DNA from: Desulfovibrio sp. An276
Lineage (GTDB): Bacteria > Desulfobacterota > Desulfovibrionia > Desulfovibrionales > Desulfovibrionaceae
Assembly (NCBI RefSeq): GCF_002159665.1
Contig: NZ_NFJC01000001.1
Coordinates: 1 to 64,000 of the forward strand
Direction: 5' to 3'
DNA length: 64,000 bases
This document shows, piece after piece, positions 18,044-25,978 of the stretch. The translations under genes were made by a program, and so were the position numbers. The first letter of the stretch is position 1, and the number at the start of each line of letters is the position of its first letter. The notes beneath the pieces are model-generated. The model had not been told where the DNA came from. It ran no database searches and worked only from the letters and a program-made list of their open reading frames with translations.

Positions 18044-18508
18044 ATGCCGCACATTATCGAAGGGCAGATGACAGCCCAAGGCCTCAAGGTCGCCATTGTT
18101 GCCACCCGTTTCAATGATTTTGTGGTTTCGCATCTTGTCAGCGGAGCCATGGATTTTCTGACTCGTCACGGAATGAATGCGGACGATGCCACCATCATCC
18201 GCGTGCCCGGCGCCTTTGAGTTGCCCATTGCCTGCAAGAAGGTGGCTGCCTCCGGCAAGTACGACGGCATTGTGGCCCTTGGCGCAGTGATCCGCGGCGG
18301 CACCCCCCACTTCGACTATGTCTGCAGCGAGGCTGCCAAGGGTCTTGCACTGGTGAGCCTTGAAAAGGACATCCCCTTAGGCTTTGGCCTTCTGACCTGC
18401 GATTCCCTGGAACAGGCCATCGACAGGGCCGGTGCAAAGTCCGGCAACAAGGGCGTGGAAGCTGCTTCCGCCATGCTTGAAACCATCCGCGTGCTCGAGC
18501 AGATCTAG
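18044..18508 (+). CDS. ribH: 6,7-dimethyl-8-ribityllumazine synthase
   Basis: 154 aa subunit of the icosahedral lumazine synthase. Motifs are [18 protein letters not shown] and [17 protein letters not shown]. It is preceded by GGAGGAG. It is followed 19 bp later by nusB, a common order (ribH-nusB). Confidence 0.97.
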   Translation: MPHIIEGQMTAQGLKVAIVATRFNDFVVSHLVSGAMDFLTRHGMNADDATIIRVPGAFELPIACKKVAASGKYDGIVALGAVIRGGTPHFDYVCSEAAKGLALVSLEKDIPLGFGLLTCDSLEQAIDRAGAKSGNKGVEAASAMLETIRVLEQI

Positions 18509-18527
18509 GGTGCGGACGGAGCGCATA

Positions 18528-19061
18528 ATGGGCAAAAAATGCAGACACAACCACAGGGAGATAGCCTTCCAGGTTCTCTACAGCCTCTATTTTCGCAACG
18601 CAGAAACACTTTCCGAACTGCAGGACCTCTTCCTCTCTTGCCTTGACGCGGCAAGAGATCCCGAAACCAGGGACGCAAGGGAAGTGAAAGACGCAAAACC
18701 CGTGAAGGAAGGCAAATCCGAGAGCGAAGCACCAGCACCTCGCCCGGAGCGCAAGCCCGAGGGTTTTGGCTGGCAGCTTGTGCGCGGTGTGTGGGAGAAG
18801 CAGGACAGGCTCGACAGCATCATTGCCGAATTTGCCAGACGCGGCCTTGACCGCATCGGCAGGACCGAGCTTGTGATCCTGCGCCTCGGCGTCTTTGAGC
18901 TTCTGCAGCCCGAGGCCATTGATTCGCGCATCATTCTTTCCGAGGCCATTATCCTTGCACACGACTTCGGAGACGAGAACTCCTACCAGTTCATCAACGG
19001 CATCCTGCACAGCATTGCCAATGCCGTTGAGGAAGGGAAGCTTTCCCCGTCCTCCCTCTGA
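18528..19061 (+). CDS. nusB: Transcription antitermination factor NusB with a charged insertion
   Basis: 177 aa versus about 140 for typical NusB. The N-terminal helix HREIAFQVLYSLYF and the C-terminal RIGRTELVILRLGVFEL, DSRIILSEAIILAHDFGDENSYQFINGIL are typical. Between them, about residues 43-80, is a Lys/Glu/Asp-rich low-complexity insertion (DAREVKDAKPVKEGKSESEA) absent from standard members. ATG 18528 gives the family-like MGKKCRHNHRE start. NusB binds boxA RNA with S10 for rRNA antitermination. Confidence 0.92.
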   Translation: MGKKCRHNHREIAFQVLYSLYFRNAETLSELQDLFLSCLDAARDPETRDAREVKDAKPVKEGKSESEAPAPRPERKPEGFGWQLVRGVWEKQDRLDSIIAEFARRGLDRIGRTELVILRLGVFELLQPEAIDSRIILSEAIILAHDFGDENSYQFINGILHSIANAVEEGKLSPSSL

Positions 19062-19114
19062 TCAAAAATCCTTGTTTGCAGGGGCAAAAAGGCCCGTGCC
19101 ACCGAAAAAAAAAC

Positions 19115-21622
19115 ATGAAAAGATACAATCCCCAGGAAATCGAACTGAAATGGCAGAAGCGCTGGGAAGAAACCCATGCCTTTGCCTGTACCCACGAGAG
19201 CAGCCTGCCCAAATACTATGTGCTCGAAATGTTCCCCTATCCCTCGGGCAATCTGCACATGGGGCATGTGCGCAACTACTGCATAGGCGATGTTTTGGCC
19301 AGGGCCAAGAGAATGCAGGGCTTCAACGTCCTGCACCCCATCGGCTGGGACGCCTTCGGCCTGCCTGCCGAAAACGCTGCCATCAAGCACAATACCCATC
19401 CTGCCAGCTGGACCTATTCCAACATTGCCAACATGCGCGGCCAGATGAAGCGCCTTGGCTACAGCTACGACTGGGCAAGAGAGCTCGCCACCTGCCGTCC
19501 CGAATACTACCGCTGGGAACAGCTCTTCTTCATCAAATTCCTGGAAAAGGGCCTGCTCTACAGAAAGGCTGCCCCCCAGAACTGGTGTCCTTCCTGCCAC
19601 ACCGTGCTTGCCAACGAACAGGTCGTGGAAGGCTGCTGCTGGCGCTGCGACACGCCCGTTGAGCAAAAGGACCTCACCCAGTGGTTTTTGCGCATCACAG
19701 CCTACGCAGACGAGCTTCTGAAGGATCTGGAGCTTTTGAAGGGTGGCTGGCCTGAACGCGTCATTGCCATGCAGCACAACTGGATCGGCAAATCCGAGGG
19801 TGCAGAAATCGTCTTCCCGCTGGAAAAGCCCGTGGGCGGCGAAAAGAGCATCTCCGTGTTCACCACAAGGCCCGACACTGTCTTTGGCGTGAGCTTCATG
19901 ACCATGGCACCAGAGCATCCCCTGGTGCAGGAAATCATCAAGGGCCTGCCCAACGAGGACAAAATCCAGGAATTCATCGACAAGGTGCGCAACATGGATC
20001 GCATCGAGCGCCAGTCCGAGACCCTGGAAAAGCAGGGCATTGCCACAGGCGCCTACGTGCTCCATCCCTTCACAGGCAAGAAGATCCCCATCTGGCTCGG
20101 CAACTTTGTCATCGCAAGCTACGGCACAGGCGCTGTCATGGGCGTTCCCTCTCACGACCAGCGCGACTTCGACTTCGCGCGCAAGTACAATCTGCCCATC
20201 ACCCAGGTGGTCAGCAAGACAGGCGAGATCGAGGACACAGCCTCCTGGGAATGCGCCATGACCGAACCCGGCATCATGGTCAATTCCGGCGAATTTGACG
20301 GCCTTGCCAACGAGGAAGGCAAGAAAAAAATCGTTGAAGCCCTGCAGGAAAGGGGCCTTGGCAAGGGCACAACACAGTTCCGCCTGCGCGACTGGAACAT
20401 CTCCCGCCAGCGCTACTGGGGTGCTCCCATCCCCGTTGTCTACTGCGACAAGTGCGGCATTGTGGCCGAAAAGGCAGAGAACCTGCCCATCATGCTGCCC
20501 CTGGACGTCAAGACCTTCCCGGACGGCAAATCGCCCCTGCCCGCCACCGCATCCTTTGTGGAATGCACCTGCCCCAAGTGCGGCGGCAAGGCCAGGCGAG
20601 AAACCGACACCATGGACACCTTCGTGGAATCGAGCTGGTATTTTACCCGCTACACCAGTGCCAGAAACGAGAAGGAAGCCTTCGACAAGGACGCCCTCTC
20701 CTACTGGATGCCCGTGGACCAGTACATCGGCGGTGTCGAGCACGCCATCCTGCATCTGCTCTACGCCCGCTTCTTCACCAAGGCCCTGCGCGACCTTGGC
20801 TTCTACCCGGACAATCTGGACGAACCCTTCCAGCGTCTGCTCACCCAGGGCATGGTCCTGCTTGACGGCAGCAAGATGAGCAAATCCAAGGGCAACATCG
20901 TCAATCCCGAGGAGATGATCGACAAATACGGTGCTGACACCGTGCGCCTGTTCTGCCTCTTTGCAGCCCCGCCGGAGCGCGACTTCGACTGGACAGAGTC
21001 CGGCATCGAGGGTGCAAACCGCTTCTTGCAGCGCATCTGGCGCCTGTTCGAGGACAGCCAAAACCTGCTCCTTCCCGTGCCTGCAGCCTCGTCTACGTCC
21101 GAGGACGCAGTGGACGCTGAGGCCAGGGATCTGCGCTGCAAGGAACACTCGACCATCAAGAAGGCAGGCGAGGACATGGGCACACGCTGCCAGTTCAATA
21201 CTGCCATTGCCTCCATCATGGAACTTGTGAACGCCATGTATCTCTACAGGGCCAAGATGGGCCAGGACGAGGGCAGCCGCAGGGTGTTCTCCTCTGCCAT
21301 GGCCACAGTGCTCACCACCCTGTCCCCCATTGCTCCCCACATGTGCGAGGAGCTGTGGTCCGTCATGGGTCAGGAAGGGCTTGTGTCCGCCCAGAGCTGG
21401 CCAAAGTACGATGAGGCAGCCCTTGTGCGCGACACCCAGACCATTGCCCTGCAGGTCAACGGCAAACTGCGCGGCACTGTGGATCTGCCCACCGGCGCTG
21501 ACAAGAAGGCCCTGGAAGAGGCAGCCCTTGCCCATCCGTCCGTGCAGAAGTTCACAGCCGGCCTGAATGTCGTGCGCGTCATTGTCGTTCCCGGCAAGCT
21601 CGTCAACATCGTGGCAAAGTAA
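19115..21622 (+). CDS. leuS: Leucyl-tRNA synthetase
   Basis: 835 aa class Ia synthetase. HIGH-type motif PYPSGNLHMGH (residues 41-51), KMSKS at about 587, an editing (CP1) domain between with TTRPDTVFGVSFM, and anticodon-binding and C-terminal domains. ATG 19115 (MKRYNPQEIE) is preferred to the earlier frame start at 19076. Its TAA overlaps the holA start (TAATG). Confidence 0.97.
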   Translation: MKRYNPQEIELKWQKRWEETHAFACTHESSLPKYYVLEMFPYPSGNLHMGHVRNYCIGDVLARAKRMQGFNVLHPIGWDAFGLPAENAAIKHNTHPASWTYSNIANMRGQMKRLGYSYDWARELATCRPEYYRWEQLFFIKFLEKGLLYRKAAPQNWCPSCHTVLANEQVVEGCCWRCDTPVEQKDLTQWFLRITAYADELLKDLELLKGGWPERVIAMQHNWIGKSEGAEIVFPLEKPVGGEKSISVFTTRPDTVFGVSFMTMAPEHPLVQEIIKGLPNEDKIQEFIDKVRNMDRIERQSETLEKQGIATGAYVLHPFTGKKIPIWLGNFVIASYGTGAVMGVPSHDQRDFDFARKYNLPITQVVSKTGEIEDTASWECAMTEPGIMVNSGEFDGLANEEGKKKIVEALQERGLGKGTTQFRLRDWNISRQRYWGAPIPVVYCDKCGIVAEKAENLPIMLPLDVKTFPDGKSPLPATASFVECTCPKCGGKARRETDTMDTFVESSWYFTRYTSARNEKEAFDKDALSYWMPVDQYIGGVEHAILHLLYARFFTKALRDLGFYPDNLDEPFQRLLTQGMVLLDGSKMSKSKGNIVNPEEMIDKYGADTVRLFCLFAAPPERDFDWTESGIEGANRFLQRIWRLFEDSQNLLLPVPAASSTSEDAVDAEARDLRCKEHSTIKKAGEDMGTRCQFNTAIASIMELVNAMYLYRAKMGQDEGSRRVFSSAMATVLTTLSPIAPHMCEELWSVMGQEGLVSAQSWPKYDEAALVRDTQTIALQVNGKLRGTVDLPTGADKKALEEAALAHPSVQKFTAGLNVVRVIVVPGKLVNIVAK

Positions 21623-22614
21623 TGGCCCAAGCCGCCCGTCAGCGTGCTCAGGCGCAGTCCCAACGCCCGGGCTTTCTCTTCCTTTCCTGCCCGGATTCGC
21701 AAATCCTGCTGGAGGAAGTAGAGGCCAGGGCTAGGGCCTGGGCCCCTCAGGATGGTCCCTTCAAGAGACTCTGCTTTTGGGGGGACGAGCCTCCGGACAA
21801 CAGCTTCTGGGAGGCCCTGAACCTGCGCGATCTCTTTGGCTCCGTGCGCCTTGTTGTGGTCCGCCAGGCCCATCTGTGGCACGCGGATGTGTGGAAGCTT
21901 CTGGACAAGATGCTTGCAAGGCCCCTGACTGGCTCCTTCCCCATCTTCTGCCTGGAAAATGCCCAGGACGGAAAGGGCAAGATCAAGGTCCCCCAGGTCA
22001 TAGACAAGCTCAAATGCATGAAGTTTGCCACCAAGATGGGCTGGACCTGGGGTGACGCAGGCCTTACGGACAAGAACATCAGAACCTACGTGACAGCACA
22101 GGCAAGGGCCCGCGGGCTAGCCCTCGACAACATGACCCTGAATGCCCTGTGCGAGAACACGCCGCGCTTTGCCGGTGTGGTGGCAGCGGAACTGGACAAG
22201 CTGGCCCTTCTGGCAAAGCCCGGAACCTCTGTCACCCCCAACCTTCTGGGAACAGCGGACTGGTCCGCAGAAGGCCAGACCTTTTCCTGCCTCAACTATC
22301 TCATGCAGGGCAAGGAAAGGCTTGTGTGGAGCGAGCTTGCCAAGATAGGCGATCTGGATGATCAGGCCTTTCTGATCCTTGGGCTTCTTGCCTGGAATTT
22401 CCGCACCCTCTGGCTGCTCATGGTGGACGGCTATGTGGGAAGACCTGTCTACTCACTGAACGCTGCCATGGCCAAACGCATAGGCGCAAAGCGCCTTGCC
22501 CAGTGCATGACCTGCGTTCTGGATGCGGAAATCGCCATCAAGACCGGCACGCAGCCAAGGCAGAGCATGGAGATAACCTTTGCAAGGCTTTTCTCCATCC
22601 TGCACGGCAAATAG
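21622..22614 (+). CDS. holA: DNA polymerase III delta subunit (clamp loader)
   Basis: 330 aa. Although divergent, it shows the HolA pattern: N-terminal Rossmann/AAA-like region with FLFLSCPDSQILLEEV, RLVVVRQAHLW, a lid region, and C-terminal helices with ILGLLAWNFRTLWLL and ARLFSIL. The leuS-holA overlap of one base is typical (lptE is absent between them). It opens the sliding clamp during loading. Sequence conservation is low, so the assignment rests on order plus pattern. Confidence 0.85.
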   Translation: MAQAARQRAQAQSQRPGFLFLSCPDSQILLEEVEARARAWAPQDGPFKRLCFWGDEPPDNSFWEALNLRDLFGSVRLVVVRQAHLWHADVWKLLDKMLARPLTGSFPIFCLENAQDGKGKIKVPQVIDKLKCMKFATKMGWTWGDAGLTDKNIRTYVTAQARARGLALDNMTLNALCENTPRFAGVVAAELDKLALLAKPGTSVTPNLLGTADWSAEGQTFSCLNYLMQGKERLVWSELAKIGDLDDQAFLILGLLAWNFRTLWLLMVDGYVGRPVYSLNAAMAKRIGAKRLAQCMTCVLDAEIAIKTGTQPRQSMEITFARLFSILHGK

Positions 22615-22635
22615 GCAAAAAACGCAAAAGAACAA

Positions 22636-22680
22636 TGCAAAAGGCCATGCTCCCTGTCCGGGGGAGCATGGCCTTTTGCA
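22636..22680. terminator. Bidirectional terminator between holA and rimM
   Basis: A perfect 19-bp stem: TGCAAAAGGCCATGCTCCC (22636-22654) pairs with GGGAGCATGGCCTTTTGCA (22662-22680). A and T tracts on the two arms make it functional in both directions for the convergent genes. Confidence 0.88.
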
Positions 22681-22703
22681 TTAGGATGCGCATATAGGCG
22701 CGA

Positions 22704-23222
22704 TTATTTCTGCAGGGGTATGCGGCAGGTTTCCAAAAGCCCCTGTGGCGGATCTATGACTATCGGATCCTGCAGGGAGACAATAAACTCCTCCCTTGCA
22801 GGAAAGAGGTACTCCCATTCAGCGTCGCGCAGGGCAAAGAGCATCTGGCCGGCAGGCATTTCGATGTGGTGCAGGACAGCGACCTCGGTGCCGTCTGCCA
22901 GCACAACCCTCCTGCCGAAGAGATCCTCTATGTAGGCTTCGTTGTCCGAAAGTTCCGGGAGACTTTCCCTGGCTACACACACCTGCACGCCACGGAGGAG
23001 TTCTGCGGCATTTCTGTCATTGACGCCCTCAAGGCAGACAAGCAGGCCGTTCTTGTGAGGTCTCCAGGACCTCACTGCAAACGTCCTTGCGCTGCCATCG
23101 GGAAATTCCAGAAATATCTCGCCATCGAGGTAGGCCGTGTCCTCGGCATACCAGTCCACGCAGACTTCGCCGCGCACTCCATGGGGCCTTGTAATCTGGC
23201 CAAGACAGATGTGTTTTGCCAC
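22704..23222 (-). CDS. rimM: 16S rRNA processing protein RimM
   Basis: 172 aa. The N-terminal RimM domain has LGQITRPHGVRGEVCVDWY, and the PRC-barrel C-terminal domain contains ELSDNEAYIEDLFGRRVVLADG. It assists maturation of the 30S head with S19. It starts with GTG at 23222, directly abutting the khpA stop. In most genomes trmD and rplS follow rimM; here a bidirectional terminator and convergent holA follow instead. Confidence 0.95.
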   Translation of the reverse strand: MAKHICLGQITRPHGVRGEVCVDWYAEDTAYLDGEIFLEFPDGSARTFAVRSWRPHKNGLLVCLEGVNDRNAAELLRGVQVCVARESLPELSDNEAYIEDLFGRRVVLADGTEVAVLHHIEMPAGQMLFALRDAEWEYLFPAREEFIVSLQDPIVIDPPQGLLETCRIPLQK

Positions 23223-23453
23223 TTATTTGGAAATCTCCAGGGTCATATGTCTTCCCGATTTGTGTGAAACTGCCCGCAAATAGGTGCGCAGGGCACGCAC
23301 AGTGCGTCCCTGACGGCCTATGAGCTTGCCCTGATCCCCGCTTGCTACGCTCAGAGTCAGAAGAACGCCGTCCCTTTGAGCACTCTCCCTCACCCGAACT
23401 GCCTCTGGATGATCCACAAGCCCCCTGGCAATTTCCTCGAGAAGTTCCTTCAT
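23223..23453 (-). CDS. khpA: KH-domain RNA-binding protein KhpA
   Basis: 76 aa single KH domain. MKELLEEIARGLVDHPEAVRV is followed by GDQGKLIGRQGRTVRALRTYL, the GxxG RNA-binding loop being IGRQGR. Members sit between rpsP and rimM and bind many RNAs, acting in cell-size control and translation. ATG 23453 is the family start; an upstream in-frame extension to 23540 is not family-like. Confidence 0.95.
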   Translation of the reverse strand: MKELLEEIARGLVDHPEAVRVRESAQRDGVLLTLSVASGDQGKLIGRQGRTVRALRTYLRAVSHKSGRHMTLEISK

Positions 23454-23540
23454 GGTTTTCCGCCAAAAGCCCCCGGAGGTTGCGCGCAATCGGGACTGTG
23501 CTCCCGACGCAAGGCCCCCTTGAGGGCCGGGAATTTCCAA

Positions 23541-23594
23541 AAGGGATGCTGCGCGTCCACGTACTGTCCGGGTACGGGGAAGTCAGCATCCCTT
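23541..23594 (-). terminator. Hairpin between rpsP and khpA (terminator or attenuator)
   Basis: Read on the minus strand, AAGGGATGCTG (23594-23584) pairs with CAGCATCCCTT (23551-23541) and is followed by TT, with a nested CGTAC/GTACG stem. It lies in the unusually long 182-bp gap between rpsP and khpA. Confidence 0.55.
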
Positions 23595-23635
23595 CCTGAT
23601 CGAAATCGTTTCCTGCGGCATGGGCCGCAGATACC

Positions 23636-23890
23636 CTAGGCCTGTTCGGCAGCGTTCAGATGCTTGCTCAGCAGGGAACGCACGGTGTCGGTGGGCTGGG
23701 CGCCGCGGGCGAGCCACTTCTTGATGTTTTCGGCATCAAGCTTCACCTGATGCGGATGGGTCATGGGGTTGTAGTAGCCAAGGAATTCCAGGGGACGGCC
23801 ATCGCGGGCGGTCTCATCGTTGGCTGCAACCACACGATAGAAAGGATGCTTCTTGCTTCCAAGACGGGTCAGTTTGATTTTAACGGCCAT
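23636..23890 (-). CDS. rpsP: 30S ribosomal protein S16
   Basis: 84 aa. [20 protein letters not shown] and [12 protein letters not shown] are S16 signatures. ATG 23890 is chosen over the longer open frame to 23953. It lies downstream of ffh (89-bp gap), the common ffh-rpsP order. A CTGCGGC/GCCGCAG stem sits just past its stop. Confidence 0.97.
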   Translation of the reverse strand: MAVKIKLTRLGSKKHPFYRVVAANDETARDGRPLEFLGYYNPMTHPHQVKLDAENIKKWLARGAQPTDTVRSLLSKHLNAAEQA

Positions 23891-23979
23891 TGGCTGTTTC
23901 TCCCTATTTGGTTGATAATGCTTCGACGTGCGAAGGAATATACGTATTTCCACAAAATGGTAAAGCAGGATCTGGTGGC

Positions 23980-25524
23980 CTACTTGCGGCGGGCCTTGCG
24001 GCGATCCTTGCGTTTTTTCTTCTTGTCCCTGGCAAGCTTGTCAAGCTTTGCCTGGGAGAGCATGGCCCCTTCGGCGCCCTCGGGCATGTCCTGGGGCATT
24101 CCTCCGGGAAGTCCGGGCATACCAGGCATGCCCGGCATGTTCGGCATGTTCGGCATCCCCATGGGCATGCCGCCGCGGCCCAGGCCCTTCATGGCCTGGC
24201 CCAGCCCCTTGGGCATCTTGCCCTTGCCGCCCATCATGGTCTTCATGGTCTTGCGCATCTGTTCGAACTGGCGGACCAGATTGTTGACCTGCTGGACTGT
24301 GACGCCGGCACCCCTTGCAATACGGGCCCTGCGGCTTCCGTTGAGAATATCGGGGTCGTGGCGCTCTTGGGGCGTCATGGACTGAATGATGGCTTCTACC
24401 CTGGCCAGCTCCTTTTCCGGCAGATTGCCAGCCTCGGCCAGCTTTTCGCTCAGGCCGCTCATGCCGGGAATGAGCTTCATGATGCTTTGCAGACTGCCCA
24501 GTTTCTTGACCCTGCGCATCTGCACGAGAAAGTCCTCCAGATCGAAGGTCGCCTTTCTCATCTTCTTGGCCAGCTCTTCGGCTTCCTCTGCCTTGATGGT
24601 CTCCTGGGCCCTTTCCACCAGGGTGACCACATCGCCCATGCCCAGGATACGGCCGGCTATGCGGTCAGGGTGAAAGACTTCCAGTTCGGAAAGCTTTTCG
24701 CCCATGCCCACAAACTTGACCGGGGCTCCTGTCACGGATTTGATGGAGAGTGCTGCACCGCCACGGGCGTCGCCGTCCATCTTGGTCAGAACCACGCCGC
24801 TTATGCCCAGCTTTTCGTTGAAGGTCTCGGCAACTGTTACGGCATCCTGACCAGTCATGGCGTCTGCCACGAAGAGGATTTCCTGGGGATTGACCGCACT
24901 CTTGATGTCCGAGAGCTCGCGCATGAGCACTTCGTCGACATGGAGCCTGCCCGCGGTATCGATGATGACCACCGATGCCTGTTCCTCGCGGGCCCTTTCC
25001 ATGGCCTGCTTCGCAATCTCCACAGGATTCATGTCCGTGGTGGAGGGGAAGTAGGGCATGGCAAGCTGCTTTGCCAGCACAACAAGCTGGTCAATGGCCG
25101 CGGGGCGGTAGACGTCTGCCGGCACAAGGTAGGGGCGCATCTTCTGCTTGCGCAGGTAGTTGGCAATCTTGGCAGCAGATGTGGTCTTGCCCGAACCCTG
25201 CAGGCCGACCATCATGATGACTGCCGGAGTCTGTCCCTGCAGGGAGAGAGCAGTGGTATCGCCGCCGAGAAGCTCAATGAGCTGCTCATTGACTATGCTG
25301 ACCACCTGCTGTTGCGGAGAAACGCCGCGGATCACCTCCTGGCCCAGGCATTTCTCGCGCACCTTCTCAATGAAGCTGCCGACGACCTTGTAGTTTACGT
25401 CGGCCTCGAGCAGAGCCAGGCGGACTTCGCGAAGCCCTGCCTTGACGTTCTCCTCATTGAGTGTGCTTATCCCGCGAAAGGAACGGAATACGTTGCTGAG
25501 TCTGTCGGAAAGACTTTCAAACAC
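23980..25524 (-). CDS. ffh: Signal recognition particle protein Ffh
   Basis: 514 aa, longer than the usual 450-460. NG domain: [15 protein letters not shown] (G1), DTAGRL and [11 protein letters not shown] domain: [14 protein letters not shown] through [23 protein letters not shown]. The C-terminal extension of about 60 residues is Gly/Met/Pro-rich with repeated MPGMPGM/MPNMPN units and a Lys/Arg end. The start is GTG 25524 (read [12 protein letters not shown] after the initiator), matching the family N terminus. It targets inner-membrane proteins with 4.5S RNA and FtsY. Confidence 0.95.
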   Translation of the reverse strand: MFESLSDRLSNVFRSFRGISTLNEENVKAGLREVRLALLEADVNYKVVGSFIEKVREKCLGQEVIRGVSPQQQVVSIVNEQLIELLGGDTTALSLQGQTPAVIMMVGLQGSGKTTSAAKIANYLRKQKMRPYLVPADVYRPAAIDQLVVLAKQLAMPYFPSTTDMNPVEIAKQAMERAREEQASVVIIDTAGRLHVDEVLMRELSDIKSAVNPQEILFVADAMTGQDAVTVAETFNEKLGISGVVLTKMDGDARGGAALSIKSVTGAPVKFVGMGEKLSELEVFHPDRIAGRILGMGDVVTLVERAQETIKAEEAEELAKKMRKATFDLEDFLVQMRRVKKLGSLQSIMKLIPGMSGLSEKLAEAGNLPEKELARVEAIIQSMTPQERHDPDILNGSRRARIARGAGVTVQQVNNLVRQFEQMRKTMKTMMGGKGKMPKGLGQAMKGLGRGGMPMGMPNMPNMPGMPGMPGLPGGMPQDMPEGAEGAMLSQAKLDKLARDKKKKRKDRRKARRK

Positions 25525-25978
25525 AACTGATACCCTACATGCGTTTGCTTGGGATGCGCCGTATGCCTGCCCTGTTGAGGGCATGAGGGGCAGACGGTTG
25601 GAAAAAGGCAAAAGTCCAGCTCTTCCCTGCCCGGCGAAAAGCTGGGGCAAAAGAGGGAAGTACTGGAGACACAAGGAAAGACCCCATACACGCAACTTGG
25701 CTCGCGGTCAAGATCTTTTTCCCGGCAAATCCGCACTGCAGGCCGGTCGGGCGCTTTTTGCACGCCCCTCTCCCGTCCTTTCGGGGATGCTCTCCAAGCC
25801 TCTCTCCCAGCCTGCCTCTTGCCTAACGAAAATTGCTGCTTATCTATGACAAAAACTCCCTTATCCCCTCCATGCCGTCCTGCGTGCCATCCTTGCATGG
25901 CATTTCTTTAGGATGCGCGGGCAATCACTCCCAGGCCCGGACCATGCGGGGAATATCGAGGTTTCACCAGAGGTACCT
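25525..25978. other. Divergent intergenic region between ffh and lon
   Basis: 454 bp without a credible gene. No 4.5S RNA signature (GGTCAGG...GGAAGCAGC) was recognised. Some inverted segments (CTTCCCT/AGGGAAG around 25622-25660) are present. It must contain promoters for both genes, but no clear -35/-10 pair stood out. Confidence 0.5.

Noticed and set aside
18983-21535. 850-codon open frame antisense to leuS
   Set aside because: Shadow of biased codon use; no independent ribosome-binding site or family signature.
25525-25978. 4.5S SRP RNA next to ffh
   Set aside because: The universally conserved SRP helix-8 sequence was not found on either strand of the gap.
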